Notes: a model not told the origin generated them from the sequence alone. A stretch of DNA of 12,879 bases from Flavobacteriales bacterium UBA5869 (GCA_002432565.1 DJFP01000252.1:14599-27477); one strand, 5' to 3'; positions 1 through 7,602 are shown, counted from the first letter of the stretch. Numbers and translations: made by a program.

Positions 1-768
1 GAAAATGTAAACAACTACATCAACGCAAACACCAAATTGATCTGGGCAGAAACACCGACCAATCCAACCATGCAGATTATTGATATTGAAGCGGTGGCAA
101 AAATCGCAAAAGCCAACAACGTCATTTTGGTTGCTGATAACACCTTCGCTTCTCCTTATTTGCAAAATCCGCTGGATTTGGGAGCGACCATCGTGATGCA
201 CTCCGTAACAAAATATTTGGGCGGCCACTCGGATGTGGTTATGGGAGCTTTGATCACAAACGATACTGCTATCCATGAGCAATTGTACTTTATCCTGAAC
301 AGTTCGGGGGCAAATCCCGGACCGATGGACTCGTTTTTGGTATTGAGAGGAATCAAAACCCTTCACCTGCGCATGCAGCGCCATTGTGAGAACGGGAAAC
401 AAATCGCACATTTTCTGAAAGACCATCCGGCCATTGAAAAAGTTTACTGGCCAGGATTCCCGGAACATCCGAACCACGAAATTGCAAAAAAACAGATGCG
501 TGATTTCGGCGGAATGATTTCCATCGTTTTGAAAGACAAAAGTATTGAGAATACTTACCGCGTTGCTTCTTCATTCCAGGTATTCTCTTTGGCAGAATCA
601 TTAGGAGGAGTTGAATCATTGATCAATCACCCGGCAACCATGACACATGCCTCTATTCCGAAAGAAGAAAGAGAAAAAGCAGGTGTTGTAGACAATTTGC
701 TTCGCTTGAGCGTAGGTGTTGAGCACGTAGATGATCTGATTGCAGATTTGAAACAGGCACTTGGGTAA
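1..768 (+). CDS. Cystathionine gamma-synthase/gamma-lyase family PLP enzyme (5' truncated)
   Basis: The open frame runs through base 1, so the gene starts upstream. The visible 255 residues are roughly the C-terminal two thirds of a family of about 380-400. This is the Cys/Met metabolism PLP-dependent family (MetB, MetC, methionine gamma-lyase, O-acylhomoserine sulfhydrylase), cytosolic enzymes that interconvert sulfur amino acids. Visible landmarks are the PLP-ring aspartate in ADNTFASP (codon 136-138), the Schiff-base lysine in HSVTKYLGGHSD (codon 211-213), and the C-terminal block ESLGGVESLINHPATMTHAS with RLSVGVEHVDDL. That block fits cystathionine gamma-synthase or gamma-lyase best. The exact reaction cannot be fixed from this fragment, so no symbol is given. 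A TTG at 37 could be mistaken for a start, but coding clearly continues upstream of it (ENVNNYINANTK). A terminator hairpin follows 21 bases after the stop. Confidence 0.93.
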   Translation, partial: ENVNNYINANTKLIWAETPTNPTMQIIDIEAVAKIAKANNVILVADNTFASPYLQNPLDLGATIVMHSVTKYLGGHSDVVMGALITNDTAIHEQLYFILNSSGANPGPMDSFLVLRGIKTLHLRMQRHCENGKQIAHFLKDHPAIEKVYWPGFPEHPNHEIAKKQMRDFGGMISIVLKDKSIENTYRVASSFQVFSLAESLGGVESLINHPATMTHASIPKEEREKAGVVDNLLRLSVGVEHVDDLIADLKQALG

Positions 769-789
769 ACGATAGTTCGAAAAGAGTTA

Positions 790-831
790 AAGGGTTCAAA
801 AAGTTCAAAGCTATTGAGCCCTTTATTTTTT
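790..831 (+). terminator. Rho-independent terminator after the cystathionine enzyme gene
   Basis: The arms AAGGGTTCAA (790-799) and TTGAGCCCTT (814-823) form a 10-bp stem with one G-U pair, followed by the T-rich tail TTTATTTTTT (822-831). The left arm overlaps a second, longer-range inverted repeat (794-809 with 844-859) that ends at the next gene's start codon, so two mutually exclusive folds are possible. Confidence 0.72.
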
Positions 832-859
832 AACCATTGAACATTTAAACTTTTTGAAC
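794..859 (+). repeat. 16-base inverted repeat ending at the dehydrogenase start codon
   Basis: GTTCAAAAAGTTCAAA (794-809) is complementary to TTTAAACTTTTTGAAC (844-859) at 15 of 16 positions. The right arm ends on the base before the ATG at 860. If transcription reads through from upstream, this fold would compete with the terminator stem at 790-823 and would cover the ribosome landing zone of the next gene. The arms are AT-rich, so chance or a protein-binding site remain possible. Confidence 0.5.
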
Positions 860-1567
860 ATGGTAATCATCACAGGAACTTCCAGGGGAATTGGAAAAGC
901 AATCGCCGAAAATTATTTAAACCTTGGAGAAAAAGTAATAGGAATTGGTCGGAACCACACGATCTCACACCCGGGTTATTCATCCATCCATTGCGACCTG
1001 AGTAATCCCGGATTAGTGGAACTGATCTCTTTTCCGGATATGGATAATGAAAAAGTAATTTTTATACATAACGCCGGAATACTTGGGAAAGTAGATTATT
1101 TCGAGAAACTGGATCCGCAGGAAATCGCAAAAGTGATGCAGGTAAATCTTTTTGCCGGAGCAGCTATTTTGCAAAAATTGTTGCAGCAGCTTCCCAAAAC
1201 AACTTCCTTTAAATGTGTTTTCATCAGTTCGGGTGCCGGAAAAACTCCCATTGCATCCTGGGCATCGTATTGTGCGTCCAAAGCTGCAGTCGATTTATTC
1301 TGCCAGACCATTCAATTGGAAGAACAGCAATTGGGAAGAACAAATTTTCACTGTCTTTCTGTTGCACCCGGAGTGGTGGATACAGATATGCAGGCCGCTA
1401 TCCGGGATACAAAACAAACTTCTTTTTCGGAAGTGGACCGTTTCAAAGAATACAAGCATTCGAACCAGCTTTACTCACCCGAACTCGTTGCCGGAAAGCT
1501 TTTTAAACTGGTTCATGAAATGCCTTTGGAACAGGTTGTTTATTCACTTCGCGATATCGATTTGTAA
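860..1567 (+). CDS. Short-chain dehydrogenase/reductase (SDR), sepiapterin/benzil reductase-like
   Basis: This 235-residue classical SDR is a cytosolic NAD(P)(H)-dependent oxidoreductase. The Rossmann glycine motif TGTSRGIG lies at residues 5-12, with Arg9 favouring NADP(H). An acidic residue follows in HCDLSNP (46), then NAG (71-73) and the structural Asn in QVNLF (96). The catalytic Ser is in FISSGAG (123-124), YCASK gives Tyr137 and Lys141, and PGVVDTDM (170-177) closes the cofactor site. Length and pattern recall the sepiapterin reductase/benzil reductase branch, but the substrate cannot be read from the sequence. I chose the ATG at 860 because the protein then begins directly with the first beta strand (MVIITGTS). 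An in-frame TTG lies at 854. The gene follows a terminator, and its start abuts an inverted repeat. No strong terminator is seen before the next gene. Confidence 0.9.
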   Translation: MVIITGTSRGIGKAIAENYLNLGEKVIGIGRNHTISHPGYSSIHCDLSNPGLVELISFPDMDNEKVIFIHNAGILGKVDYFEKLDPQEIAKVMQVNLFAGAAILQKLLQQLPKTTSFKCVFISSGAGKTPIASWASYCASKAAVDLFCQTIQLEEQQLGRTNFHCLSVAPGVVDTDMQAAIRDTKQTSFSEVDRFKEYKHSNQLYSPELVAGKLFKLVHEMPLEQVVYSLRDIDL

Positions 1568-1676
1568 AGTAAAAATTAAATCATTGTTATTCACATCTTT
1601 AGAAAGTTGTGGAAGTTCGACGCATTTCTTAAACAAATGTTGTAACTTGTTGCACTCAAATTAGGATACTTTAGTA

Positions 1677-1688
1677 AAACTAGCTAGA
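1677..1688 (+). promoter_or_regulatory. Shared leader motif, copy 1, before the first M43 protease
   Basis: AAACTAGCTAGA ends 10 bases before the ATG at 1699. The identical 12-mer lies before the paralogous protease at 4054-4065. Its core CTAGCTAG is an 8-base palindrome. The surrounding leaders are otherwise dissimilar, so conservation of this block suggests a function such as an operator, a transcript 5' end or a translation element. It is also flanked by a 7-base direct repeat, ACTTTAG, at 1669-1675 and 1690-1696. Confidence 0.5.
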
Positions 1689-1698
1689 ACTTTAGATA

Positions 1699-3870
1699 AT
1701 GAAAAAAGAACTCTCTACACTCTTAACACTAACCCTATGCCTCTCCTTTTCTGCCTTTTCGCAAACGCATGAAAGGACTCTGGACAAGGAGAACATGCGC
1801 CCCGGAGAACAGGTCGAATACTGTATCACTCACAAAAAAATGAACCAGCTTTTGTCAGATCCGGTACGAGCAAAACAATTTGATAAGGAGCAGCAGGAAT
1901 TCAACAATGCTCTATTGCTCAAAAAAGGAGACAACAGTACTACCAAAGCTACGGAATATACAATTCCGGTAGTTTTCCACGTTCTGCATAATGGCGGACC
2001 TGAAAATATTTCGAAAGAACAGATCCTATCAGCTTTGAATATCCTGAACCGGGATTTCGCCATGCTGAATCAGGATACCCTTTCTATACAGCCTCAATTT
2101 CAGAATATCCGCAGCAAGGCTGATATTAAATTTGTTCTGGCTACCAAGGCTCCGAATGGAGCTTGTTTTTCCGGAATTACCAGAACACAAAGCGTCGAAA
2201 CATTTAACGGTGAAGACGGAGGCGCACAAGTCAGCGCAATCGTTTCCGGGAATGATGTTTACAACGGTACGTGGCCCGGGAACAAATACCTGAATATTTT
2301 TATCTGTAAGAATATCGGCGGAGCAGCAGGCTACACATTCAACCCGGGTGGATGGTCCGCTTCCTCCATGGGGAACGGAATCTGGGTTTTGAGCACTTAT
2401 GTCGGAGACATGGGAACTTCATCCCTAAACACCAGCCGCACATTGACGCACGAAGTAGGACACTGGTTGAACCTTTCCCATGTGTGGGGAGGAACCAACA
2501 ATCCAGGAGTGAGCTGCGGAAATGACGCTGTAGCAGACACTCCTGCTTGTATCGGCTCAACTTCCTGTTCCTTAAATTCCAATACATGCAGCAGTGATAA
2601 CGCATATTGGGGATTTGACCAGGTAGACAACGTAGAAAATTACATGGATTATTCTTATTGTTCCAAAATGTTCACAGAGGGTCAGGTCAGCCGTATGCGA
2701 ACTGCTCTCACAATTAGTTCGACCGGAAGAGCAAATGTAGTTTCCGCAGCTAATTTGGCAGCTGTAGGAGCAACAGGTGCCCCAACTCTTTGTGCTGCAA
2801 AATTCAGTGCAGTGAGACGTGTCATTTGCGCCGGAGAATCCCTTCAGTTTGTAGACGAGTCTTTCAATGCTGCGAACGGATGGAACTGGTCATTTGCCGG
2901 TGGTTCACCTGCAACCTCAACAGCTCAAAACCCTACAATTACCTACAATACTCCGGGAACTTATGCCGTACAGCTTGAAGCTACAGACGGATCTGCTTCA
3001 AACACAGCAACTATCGCAGGTTACGTTACCGTATTACCTGCTGCAACCGGAATCCCTTATTACGAAAGCTTTGAAACCTTCTCAAATTTCACAAGCCCCG
3101 ACTGGTTTGTCTCAAACACCGGTGAAAATCCATGGGCCGTTACAACAACCGTAGGTAAAACGGGCACACATTCCGCGAAACTGGAAAACTTCGACCAGAC
3201 CCAGCATCAAGTGGATGAGTTGGAATCACGTTCCATAGACCTTTCAGGAATTACCTCTGCAACAAACGTAACCCTTTCCTTTAGATATGCTTACCGTAAA
3301 AGAACTTCTACAAGCAATGATGTTCTGAAATTACTAGCTTCAAAAGATTGTGGTGAGGTTTGGGACATCCGCAGAACTTTCACGGCTTCAACCATGTCCG
3401 GGTCCAACCTGGCGGCGACTGCATGGACACCTTCACCAGCTGACTGGATTACCGCACACGTAACTAATATTACAAGTGCTTACTGGAACGAAAATTTCCG
3501 TTTCAAATTCCAGTTCACTGCAGGTGGAGGAAACAACCTTTATATTGACGACATTAATATTTACTCAGGAGATCCTTCCGATAACATTGTTTTAGGAGTA
3601 AATGACCTTGGATCGTTCCAGGACATCAATCTTTATCCGAACCCTGCAGATCATGAAGTACAGATCAGCTTCAGTTCCCCGATCGGAAATAATCCGTTGA
3701 AATTTGCGATTACTGATTTGGCTGGAAAAACCATCCGAACGATCCCTGTAAATGCACACGAAGGGTCCAACCTGGTATTTATCGAAACTACGGATCTTTC
3801 AGCAGGAACTTATTTGATAAAGATGATCAGTTCTTCGGAAGAAAAAACATTGACTTTCGTAAAGAAGTAA
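1699..3870 (+). CDS. Secreted M43 (pappalysin-type) metalloprotease with PKD and T9SS sorting domains, copy 1
   Basis: This 723-residue secreted zinc endopeptidase precursor belongs to MEROPS family M43 (metzincins). Domains in order: signal peptide 1-21 (cut near AFS|QT); propeptide about 22-85 with NMRPGE and VEYCITHKKMN (Cys42); catalytic domain from YTIPVVFHVLHNGG (about 87) to about 350. Zinc ligands are His251, His255 and His261 in HEVGHWLNLSH, with catalytic Glu252 and the Met-turn at Met316 in ENYMDYSYC. A PKD-like domain follows (about 365-446; GWNWSFAGGSPATS, YNTPGTYAVQLEATDG). Next is a beta-rich, carbohydrate-binding-like domain (about 455-623; NLYIDDINIYSG). The T9SS C-terminal domain (about 640-723) starts INLYPNPADHEVQISF and ends in VKK. 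Export is expected through Sec and then T9SS, to the surface or medium. The next gene is a paralogue. A perfect terminator hairpin follows, so this is probably its own transcription unit. Substrates are unknown. Confidence 0.93.
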   Translation: MKKELSTLLTLTLCLSFSAFSQTHERTLDKENMRPGEQVEYCITHKKMNQLLSDPVRAKQFDKEQQEFNNALLLKKGDNSTTKATEYTIPVVFHVLHNGGPENISKEQILSALNILNRDFAMLNQDTLSIQPQFQNIRSKADIKFVLATKAPNGACFSGITRTQSVETFNGEDGGAQVSAIVSGNDVYNGTWPGNKYLNIFICKNIGGAAGYTFNPGGWSASSMGNGIWVLSTYVGDMGTSSLNTSRTLTHEVGHWLNLSHVWGGTNNPGVSCGNDAVADTPACIGSTSCSLNSNTCSSDNAYWGFDQVDNVENYMDYSYCSKMFTEGQVSRMRTALTISSTGRANVVSAANLAAVGATGAPTLCAAKFSAVRRVICAGESLQFVDESFNAANGWNWSFAGGSPATSTAQNPTITYNTPGTYAVQLEATDGSASNTATIAGYVTVLPAATGIPYYESFETFSNFTSPDWFVSNTGENPWAVTTTVGKTGTHSAKLENFDQTQHQVDELESRSIDLSGITSATNVTLSFRYAYRKRTSTSNDVLKLLASKDCGEVWDIRRTFTASTMSGSNLAATAWTPSPADWITAHVTNITSAYWNENFRFKFQFTAGGGNNLYIDDINIYSGDPSDNIVLGVNDLGSFQDINLYPNPADHEVQISFSSPIGNNPLKFAITDLAGKTIRTIPVNAHEGSNLVFIETTDLSAGTYLIKMISSSEEKTLTFVKK

Positions 3871-3883
3871 TAAAAAGTAACTC

Positions 3884-3924
3884 AAAAAGATAAGGTTGGG
3901 AATAAATCCCAACCTTATCTTTTT
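3884..3924. terminator. Perfect 18-bp terminator hairpin between the two proteases
   Basis: AAAAAGATAAGGTTGGGA (3884-3901) pairs without mismatch with TCCCAACCTTATCTTTTT (3907-3924) around a five-base loop. The A- and T-rich ends give a U-tract in either direction. It sits 14 bases after the first protease's stop and should uncouple transcription of the two paralogues. Confidence 0.92.
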
Positions 3925-4053
3925 CTGTTTAATCAACAATTCGGACACTTAAAACAAAAATCCCTACACGCGATTCAAAAAGTTCTTAAATTTCGAATTC
4001 TGAACTGTATTCTGTTTCCAACTTCTACCCATCATTTAAATCATTGAAGTAAT

Positions 4054-4065
4054 AAACTAGCTAGA
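4054..4065 (+). promoter_or_regulatory. Shared leader motif, copy 2, before the second M43 protease
   Basis: AAACTAGCTAGA ends 5 bases before the ATG at 4071 and is identical to 1677-1688 before the first protease. A second shared 11-mer, TTAAATCATTG, lies at 4036-4046 here and at 1576-1586 in the first leader, but at a very different distance from the start codon. That one may be chance. Confidence 0.5.
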
Positions 4066-4070
4066 TAAAA

Positions 4071-6254
4071 ATGAAAAAACAATTTTACTCGCTCCTAGGT
4101 ATCTCTCTGCTTTCTACCACATGGAGTTTTGCTCAACAGCAAGGGCGCATTTTAGATAAAAGCAACATGCGCGATGGTGAAGATGTAGAATACTGCATCA
4201 CCCACAAAAAAATGAATGAACTAAAAGCAAATCCTCAATTTGCTAAAGAATATGCCAAGGAACAGGCAGCATTTGAAAGCCTGATGCTGGCTAAAAAAGG
4301 AGATAACAGTACTACAAAGGCTACTGTTTACACGATTCCGGTAGTTTTCCACATCTTACATAATAACGGACCTGAAAATGTTTCCAAAGACCAGATTATG
4401 TCTGCTTTAAACATTTTGAACCGCGATTACGCGATGTTGAATCCGGATACCGCATCTGTACAGGCTCCTTTCCAATCTTTGAGAAGTAAAGTCGACGTCC
4501 AGTTCGTTCTTGCTACGAAAGCACCGAACGGAGCTTGCTTCACGGGAATTACCCGCACTCAGAATGCCATTACAAATGACGGATCAAATGGTAGTGCACA
4601 AATCAATGCAATAGTTGCAGGAAATGATGTTTACAATGGTCAATGGCCGGGAAATAAATACCTGAATATTTATGTTTGTGAAGACATCGGTGGTGCTGCA
4701 GGTTACACGATGCTTCCGGCAGGATGGTCTGCAAACAGCATGCAAAACGGGATCTTCATTCTTCACAACTTCTTCGGGAACATCGGAACTTCTTCCGAAT
4801 ACTCAAGCCGTGCTTTAACACATGAAGTGGGTCACTGGTTAAACCTGGATCACGTTTGGGGCGGAAATAACAACCCGGGATCCGCTGGCTGCGGAGGGAC
4901 GGATAACGTTCAGGATACTCCGGCTACACAGGGCTCCACCACTTGTAACCTTACTGCAAATACGTGTTCAACAGACAACGCTTATTGGGGCTTCGACCAA
5001 ATTGACAACGTAGAGAACTATATGGATTATTCCTACTGTTCAAAAATGTTTACGACAGGACAAGTTAACCGCATGAGAACTGCTCTTACAATAAGTTCAA
5101 CAGGAAGAGCTAATGTGGTTTCCGCTTCCAACCTGACTGCAGTAGGAGCCGGTACACCTCTGACACTTTGTACGGCTAAGTTCAGCACTGAAAGAAGAGT
5201 AATCTGTGCAGGTGAAACGATTACATTTAATGATGAATCCTTTAACATTGCAACTGGCTGGAACTGGTCTTTCACCGGAGGATCTCCGGCAACTTCAACA
5301 CAGCAAAACCCTTCCGTTACTTACAATACTCCGGGAACTTACGCGGTTCAGCTGCAAGCTACAGACGGAACGAACAGCAATACGGCAAATGTTGCTTCTT
5401 ACATTACTGTGTTACCTGCAGGCGGAGGTCTTCCGTTCTATGAAAGCTTCGAAGGTTCTATGAACTTAAACAGTCCAACCTGGTTTATTTACAATTCAAG
5501 CGGAAGTGCATGGGCTGTGACTAATACTGCTGCTAAAACCGGCACAAATTCAGTAAAACTGGATAACTTCAGTCAGTCAAGCACAGGACAAGTTGATGAG
5601 CTAATCTCAGGACCACTCGATCTTTCAAGCATTACTTCCGGAACAGGAGTTACTTTGACTTTCAAGTGTGCATACAGAAAGAAAACCTCTTCGAATACAG
5701 ATATCCTGAAAGTATTCGCTACTTCGAATTGCGGTGAGGTTTGGGATCTTAAAAAGACATTAACGGCAGCAACAATGTCCGGATCAACGACTGTTGCTTC
5801 GGCATGGACTCCGGGAGCAGCTGACTGGTTAACTGTTCACGTAACGAATATTACCTCTGTATACTGGAATGATAATTTCCGTTTTAAATTCCAGACAACT
5901 TCAGGAGGCGGAAATAACTTCTACATCGATGATATCAACGTCTATTCGGGAGCTCCTTCAGAAAATCCTGTTACTGCAGGTTTAGCTGATCTTGGAACTG
6001 TTGCGAATATCAACTTGTTCCCGAACCCTGCTGACAATGAGGTTCAAATCTCATTCAATTCTCAAACAGGAAACAACCAGATCACCTTCTTCGTAACTGA
6101 TTTAACAGGAAAACGTCTTCAGCAGCATACAATTCAAGCTAATGAAGGAAACAACCTGGTTCTGATAGCAACCGAAAATCTTTCTGCAGGAACTTATCTG
6201 ATCCAAATGATTGATGCAAACGGTCAGAGAACTTTGAACTTTGTGAAGAAGTAG
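4071..6254 (+). CDS. Secreted M43 (pappalysin-type) metalloprotease with PKD and T9SS sorting domains, copy 2
   Basis: This 727-residue protein is a tandem paralogue of the gene ending at 3870, with the same layout. The signal peptide is 1-21 (SFA|QQQ). The propeptide carries NMRDGE and VEYCITHKKMN, with Cys42 at the same position. The catalytic domain has HEVGHWLNLDH (251-261; zinc His251, His255 and His261, Glu252) and Met-turn Met318 in ENYMDYSYC. A PKD-like domain (about 367-448), a beta-rich domain (about 457-627) and a T9SS sorting domain (from about 645, INLFPNPADNEVQISF, ending VKK) follow. Over residues 81-160 the two proteins align without gaps and share 62 of 80 residues by hand count. 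Silent differences are frequent, so the duplication is not recent. Clear divergence sits just before and after the active site (LHNFFGNIGTSSEYSS against LSTYVGDMGTSSLNTS; a longer NNNPGSAGCGG loop), which may mean different specificity. Export through Sec and T9SS is inferred. Confidence 0.93.
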   Translation: MKKQFYSLLGISLLSTTWSFAQQQGRILDKSNMRDGEDVEYCITHKKMNELKANPQFAKEYAKEQAAFESLMLAKKGDNSTTKATVYTIPVVFHILHNNGPENVSKDQIMSALNILNRDYAMLNPDTASVQAPFQSLRSKVDVQFVLATKAPNGACFTGITRTQNAITNDGSNGSAQINAIVAGNDVYNGQWPGNKYLNIYVCEDIGGAAGYTMLPAGWSANSMQNGIFILHNFFGNIGTSSEYSSRALTHEVGHWLNLDHVWGGNNNPGSAGCGGTDNVQDTPATQGSTTCNLTANTCSTDNAYWGFDQIDNVENYMDYSYCSKMFTTGQVNRMRTALTISSTGRANVVSASNLTAVGAGTPLTLCTAKFSTERRVICAGETITFNDESFNIATGWNWSFTGGSPATSTQQNPSVTYNTPGTYAVQLQATDGTNSNTANVASYITVLPAGGGLPFYESFEGSMNLNSPTWFIYNSSGSAWAVTNTAAKTGTNSVKLDNFSQSSTGQVDELISGPLDLSSITSGTGVTLTFKCAYRKKTSSNTDILKVFATSNCGEVWDLKKTLTAATMSGSTTVASAWTPGAADWLTVHVTNITSVYWNDNFRFKFQTTSGGGNNFYIDDINVYSGAPSENPVTAGLADLGTVANINLFPNPADNEVQISFNSQTGNNQITFFVTDLTGKRLQQHTIQANEGNNLVLIATENLSAGTYLIQMIDANGQRTLNFVKK

Positions 6255-6295
6255 AACGAGCGTTTAACGCTTTCACTTTAAACTGAAACCAAATA

Positions 6296-6335
6296 AAAAC
6301 CCCGACATTAGTCAGTTGACTGATGTCGGGGTTTT
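6296..6335. terminator. Bidirectional terminator between convergent genes
   Basis: AAAACCCCGACAT (6296-6308) pairs with ATGTCGGGGTTTT (6323-6335). The stem continues through a T-G wobble and AGTC/GACT to a four-base loop, giving about 18 paired positions. Flanking A and T runs make it work in both directions: for the + strand protease ending at 6254 and for the minus-strand gene ending at 6359. Confidence 0.92.
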
Positions 6336-6358
6336 GCTTTATATTCTATATTCAGGGA

Positions 6359-6829
6359 TTAAAAACCTCGCTGTTTTTTGATCTCCGCAATGAAATCTGT
6401 GAGCTGTTTTTTATCAGCAAAATAAACCGCCACATTTGTTTCGTGAAAAATTTTCGATCCTGCCTTTTCATAAACACTGGCTTCTACTTTATCTAAATCG
6501 GTCAGAATATTGCAGCTATACATCTCTCCGTATTTATCAAAATGCTCTATTTTAAATGCATTGTCCATAATCACCTTCACGGAAACTTTACGGACAGTCA
6601 GCTCACGGATAGTTCCTGCTGCGCTTTTTGTCAAAACCGTAGCATAGAGATCATCACCTACCACTTTTTGATGGTATTCCAGGACTGTTCCGTTGATATC
6701 CATCATGAAGCACTTCGGTCCCTGGATTGTAATGGATTTGTTGTTGTACTTGATCACCTCCTGCGCATTCAGACAGCTCAGGCTCATTAGAAAGATGCCG
6801 GCAAACATCATTTTTTTGGTAAGAATCAT
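6359..6829 (-). CDS. Small secreted protein of unknown function
   Basis: I do not recognise a family for this 156-residue protein. It begins with a typical signal peptide: basic MILTKKM, a hydrophobic core, then SCLNA|QE with a cut near residue 22. The mature part is about 134 residues, mixed alpha/beta in character, with no T9SS sorting domain and no further long hydrophobic segment. It holds two later cysteines (CFMMDI, YSCNILTD), which could form a disulfide in the periplasm. SCLNAQ is not a good lipobox match, because the residue after Cys is Leu, so a soluble periplasmic or secreted protein is likelier than a lipoprotein. It lies 24 bases downstream of the exonuclease gene on the same strand and is probably co-transcribed with it. 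It ends at the shared terminator at 6296-6335. Confidence 0.82.
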   Translation of the reverse strand: MILTKKMMFAGIFLMSLSCLNAQEVIKYNNKSITIQGPKCFMMDINGTVLEYHQKVVGDDLYATVLTKSAAGTIRELTVRKVSVKVIMDNAFKIEHFDKYGEMYSCNILTDLDKVEASVYEKAGSKIFHETNVAVYFADKKQLTDFIAEIKKQRGF

Positions 6830-6853
6830 AAATGTAGTTGTTTGTTGTAGTAA

Positions 6854-7573
6854 TTACTTAATATAAATTTCCCCTTCATCTACTAAAGGTTCTCCATTCA
6901 TTCTCAAAAATAATTGAATTAATGCAACCACATCCTTTTCGCAATAAATACGTATGCGGTTGAGGTCGTTTTCTTCATAATAAACACGTGCTACATCAGC
7001 TCCCGAAATATCATCTTTCGGAGTAGGGATCTTGAAAATGTGACAAAGCAGTGCCAAACTTGTATAAGCTTTATAATCACCGAACTTCCAAAGTTCCATG
7101 GTATCCAGGTGCTGGATCTCCCAGGGTTTTTTACCCGCAAGGTTCAATACATTCGGCAAACCGATCCCGTGAATTAATAAGCGGCGGCAAATAAAAGGGA
7201 TGTCAAACTCCTTGGAGTTGTGTCCGCACAAAACGTGTTTCGGTGTGTTGTAATTATTTTCCAACAGGCGCACAAACTGCTTCAGGAGTGTTTCTTCGTC
7301 TTCATGTGCAAAAGAGGTCATCCGGATAGATCTCCCGGTTGCGGAGTGATGTACAAACCCGACAGAAATACAGACAATCTTACCGAATTCTGCATAAATA
7401 CCCGCCTTCTCGTTATAAACATCTGCTTTGGTTTTGTCTTCGGTCAGGTATCGGGCGTTTTTCGCATCAAATAATTTGGTTGTTTCTAAGTCTAAGTCTG
7501 CGTAGTTGTAAACTTCCGGTACTGTCTCAATGTCTAAGAATAGAATTTTGTCTAATTGGCTCAAATCAAGCAT
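6854..7573 (-). CDS. PolB-related DEDDy 3'-5' exonuclease
   Basis: This 239-residue predicted 3'-5' exonuclease has the RNase H-like fold of the family described as related to the proofreading domain of DNA polymerase B. The metal-binding motifs are in order: Exo I ILFLDIETVPE (Asp14, Glu16), Exo II CGHNSKEFDIPFI (Asp124), and Exo III IYCEKDV (Tyr210, Asp214), which is the DEDDy type. No polymerase, helicase or RecJ domain is attached, so it is a stand-alone cytosolic nuclease, probably in DNA repair or nucleic acid processing. The start ATG at 7571-7573 puts Exo I at the usual distance from the N-terminus. It is the first gene of a minus-strand pair with the small secreted protein, and is divergent from the methionine sulfoxide reductase gene across 126 bases. 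A weak promoter lies at 7603-7610 and 7634-7636. Confidence 0.88.
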   Translation of the reverse strand: MLDLSQLDKILFLDIETVPEVYNYADLDLETTKLFDAKNARYLTEDKTKADVYNEKAGIYAEFGKIVCISVGFVHHSATGRSIRMTSFAHEDEETLLKQFVRLLENNYNTPKHVLCGHNSKEFDIPFICRRLLIHGIGLPNVLNLAGKKPWEIQHLDTMELWKFGDYKAYTSLALLCHIFKIPTPKDDISGADVARVYYEENDLNRIRIYCEKDVVALIQLFLRMNGEPLVDEGEIYIK

Positions 7574-7602
7574 ACTAATTTTCGTTTTCCATTTAAGTTA
7601 TG

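Noticed and set aside
37..39. TTG at 37 as the true start of the cystathionine enzyme
   Set aside because: The frame is open to base 1 with family-like sequence (NVNNYINANTKLIWAETPTNP), and a start here would remove the N-terminal third that the enzyme needs.
1152..1664. A 170-codon open frame on the + strand overlapping the dehydrogenase
   Set aside because: It lies out of frame inside a clear SDR gene. Its protein is rich in Cys, Ser and Trp without domain-like patterning, and it has no leader of its own.
1699..6254. Long direct repeats as a mobile element or recent amplification
   Set aside because: The similarity follows two diverged protein-coding genes with many silent differences. 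There is no transposase, inverted terminal repeat or target-site duplication.
6849..6858. 10-base palindrome AGTAATTACT at the exonuclease stop codon
   Set aside because: It is short and AT-rich, and expected by chance. Its position over a stop codon gives no clear role.
6854..7573. Exonuclease plus neighbouring small protein as a phage-defence or toxin module
   Set aside because: The exonuclease has the pattern of a widespread stand-alone PolB-like nuclease, and its neighbour has a signal peptide and is exported. Nothing nearby suggests a mobile or defence island.
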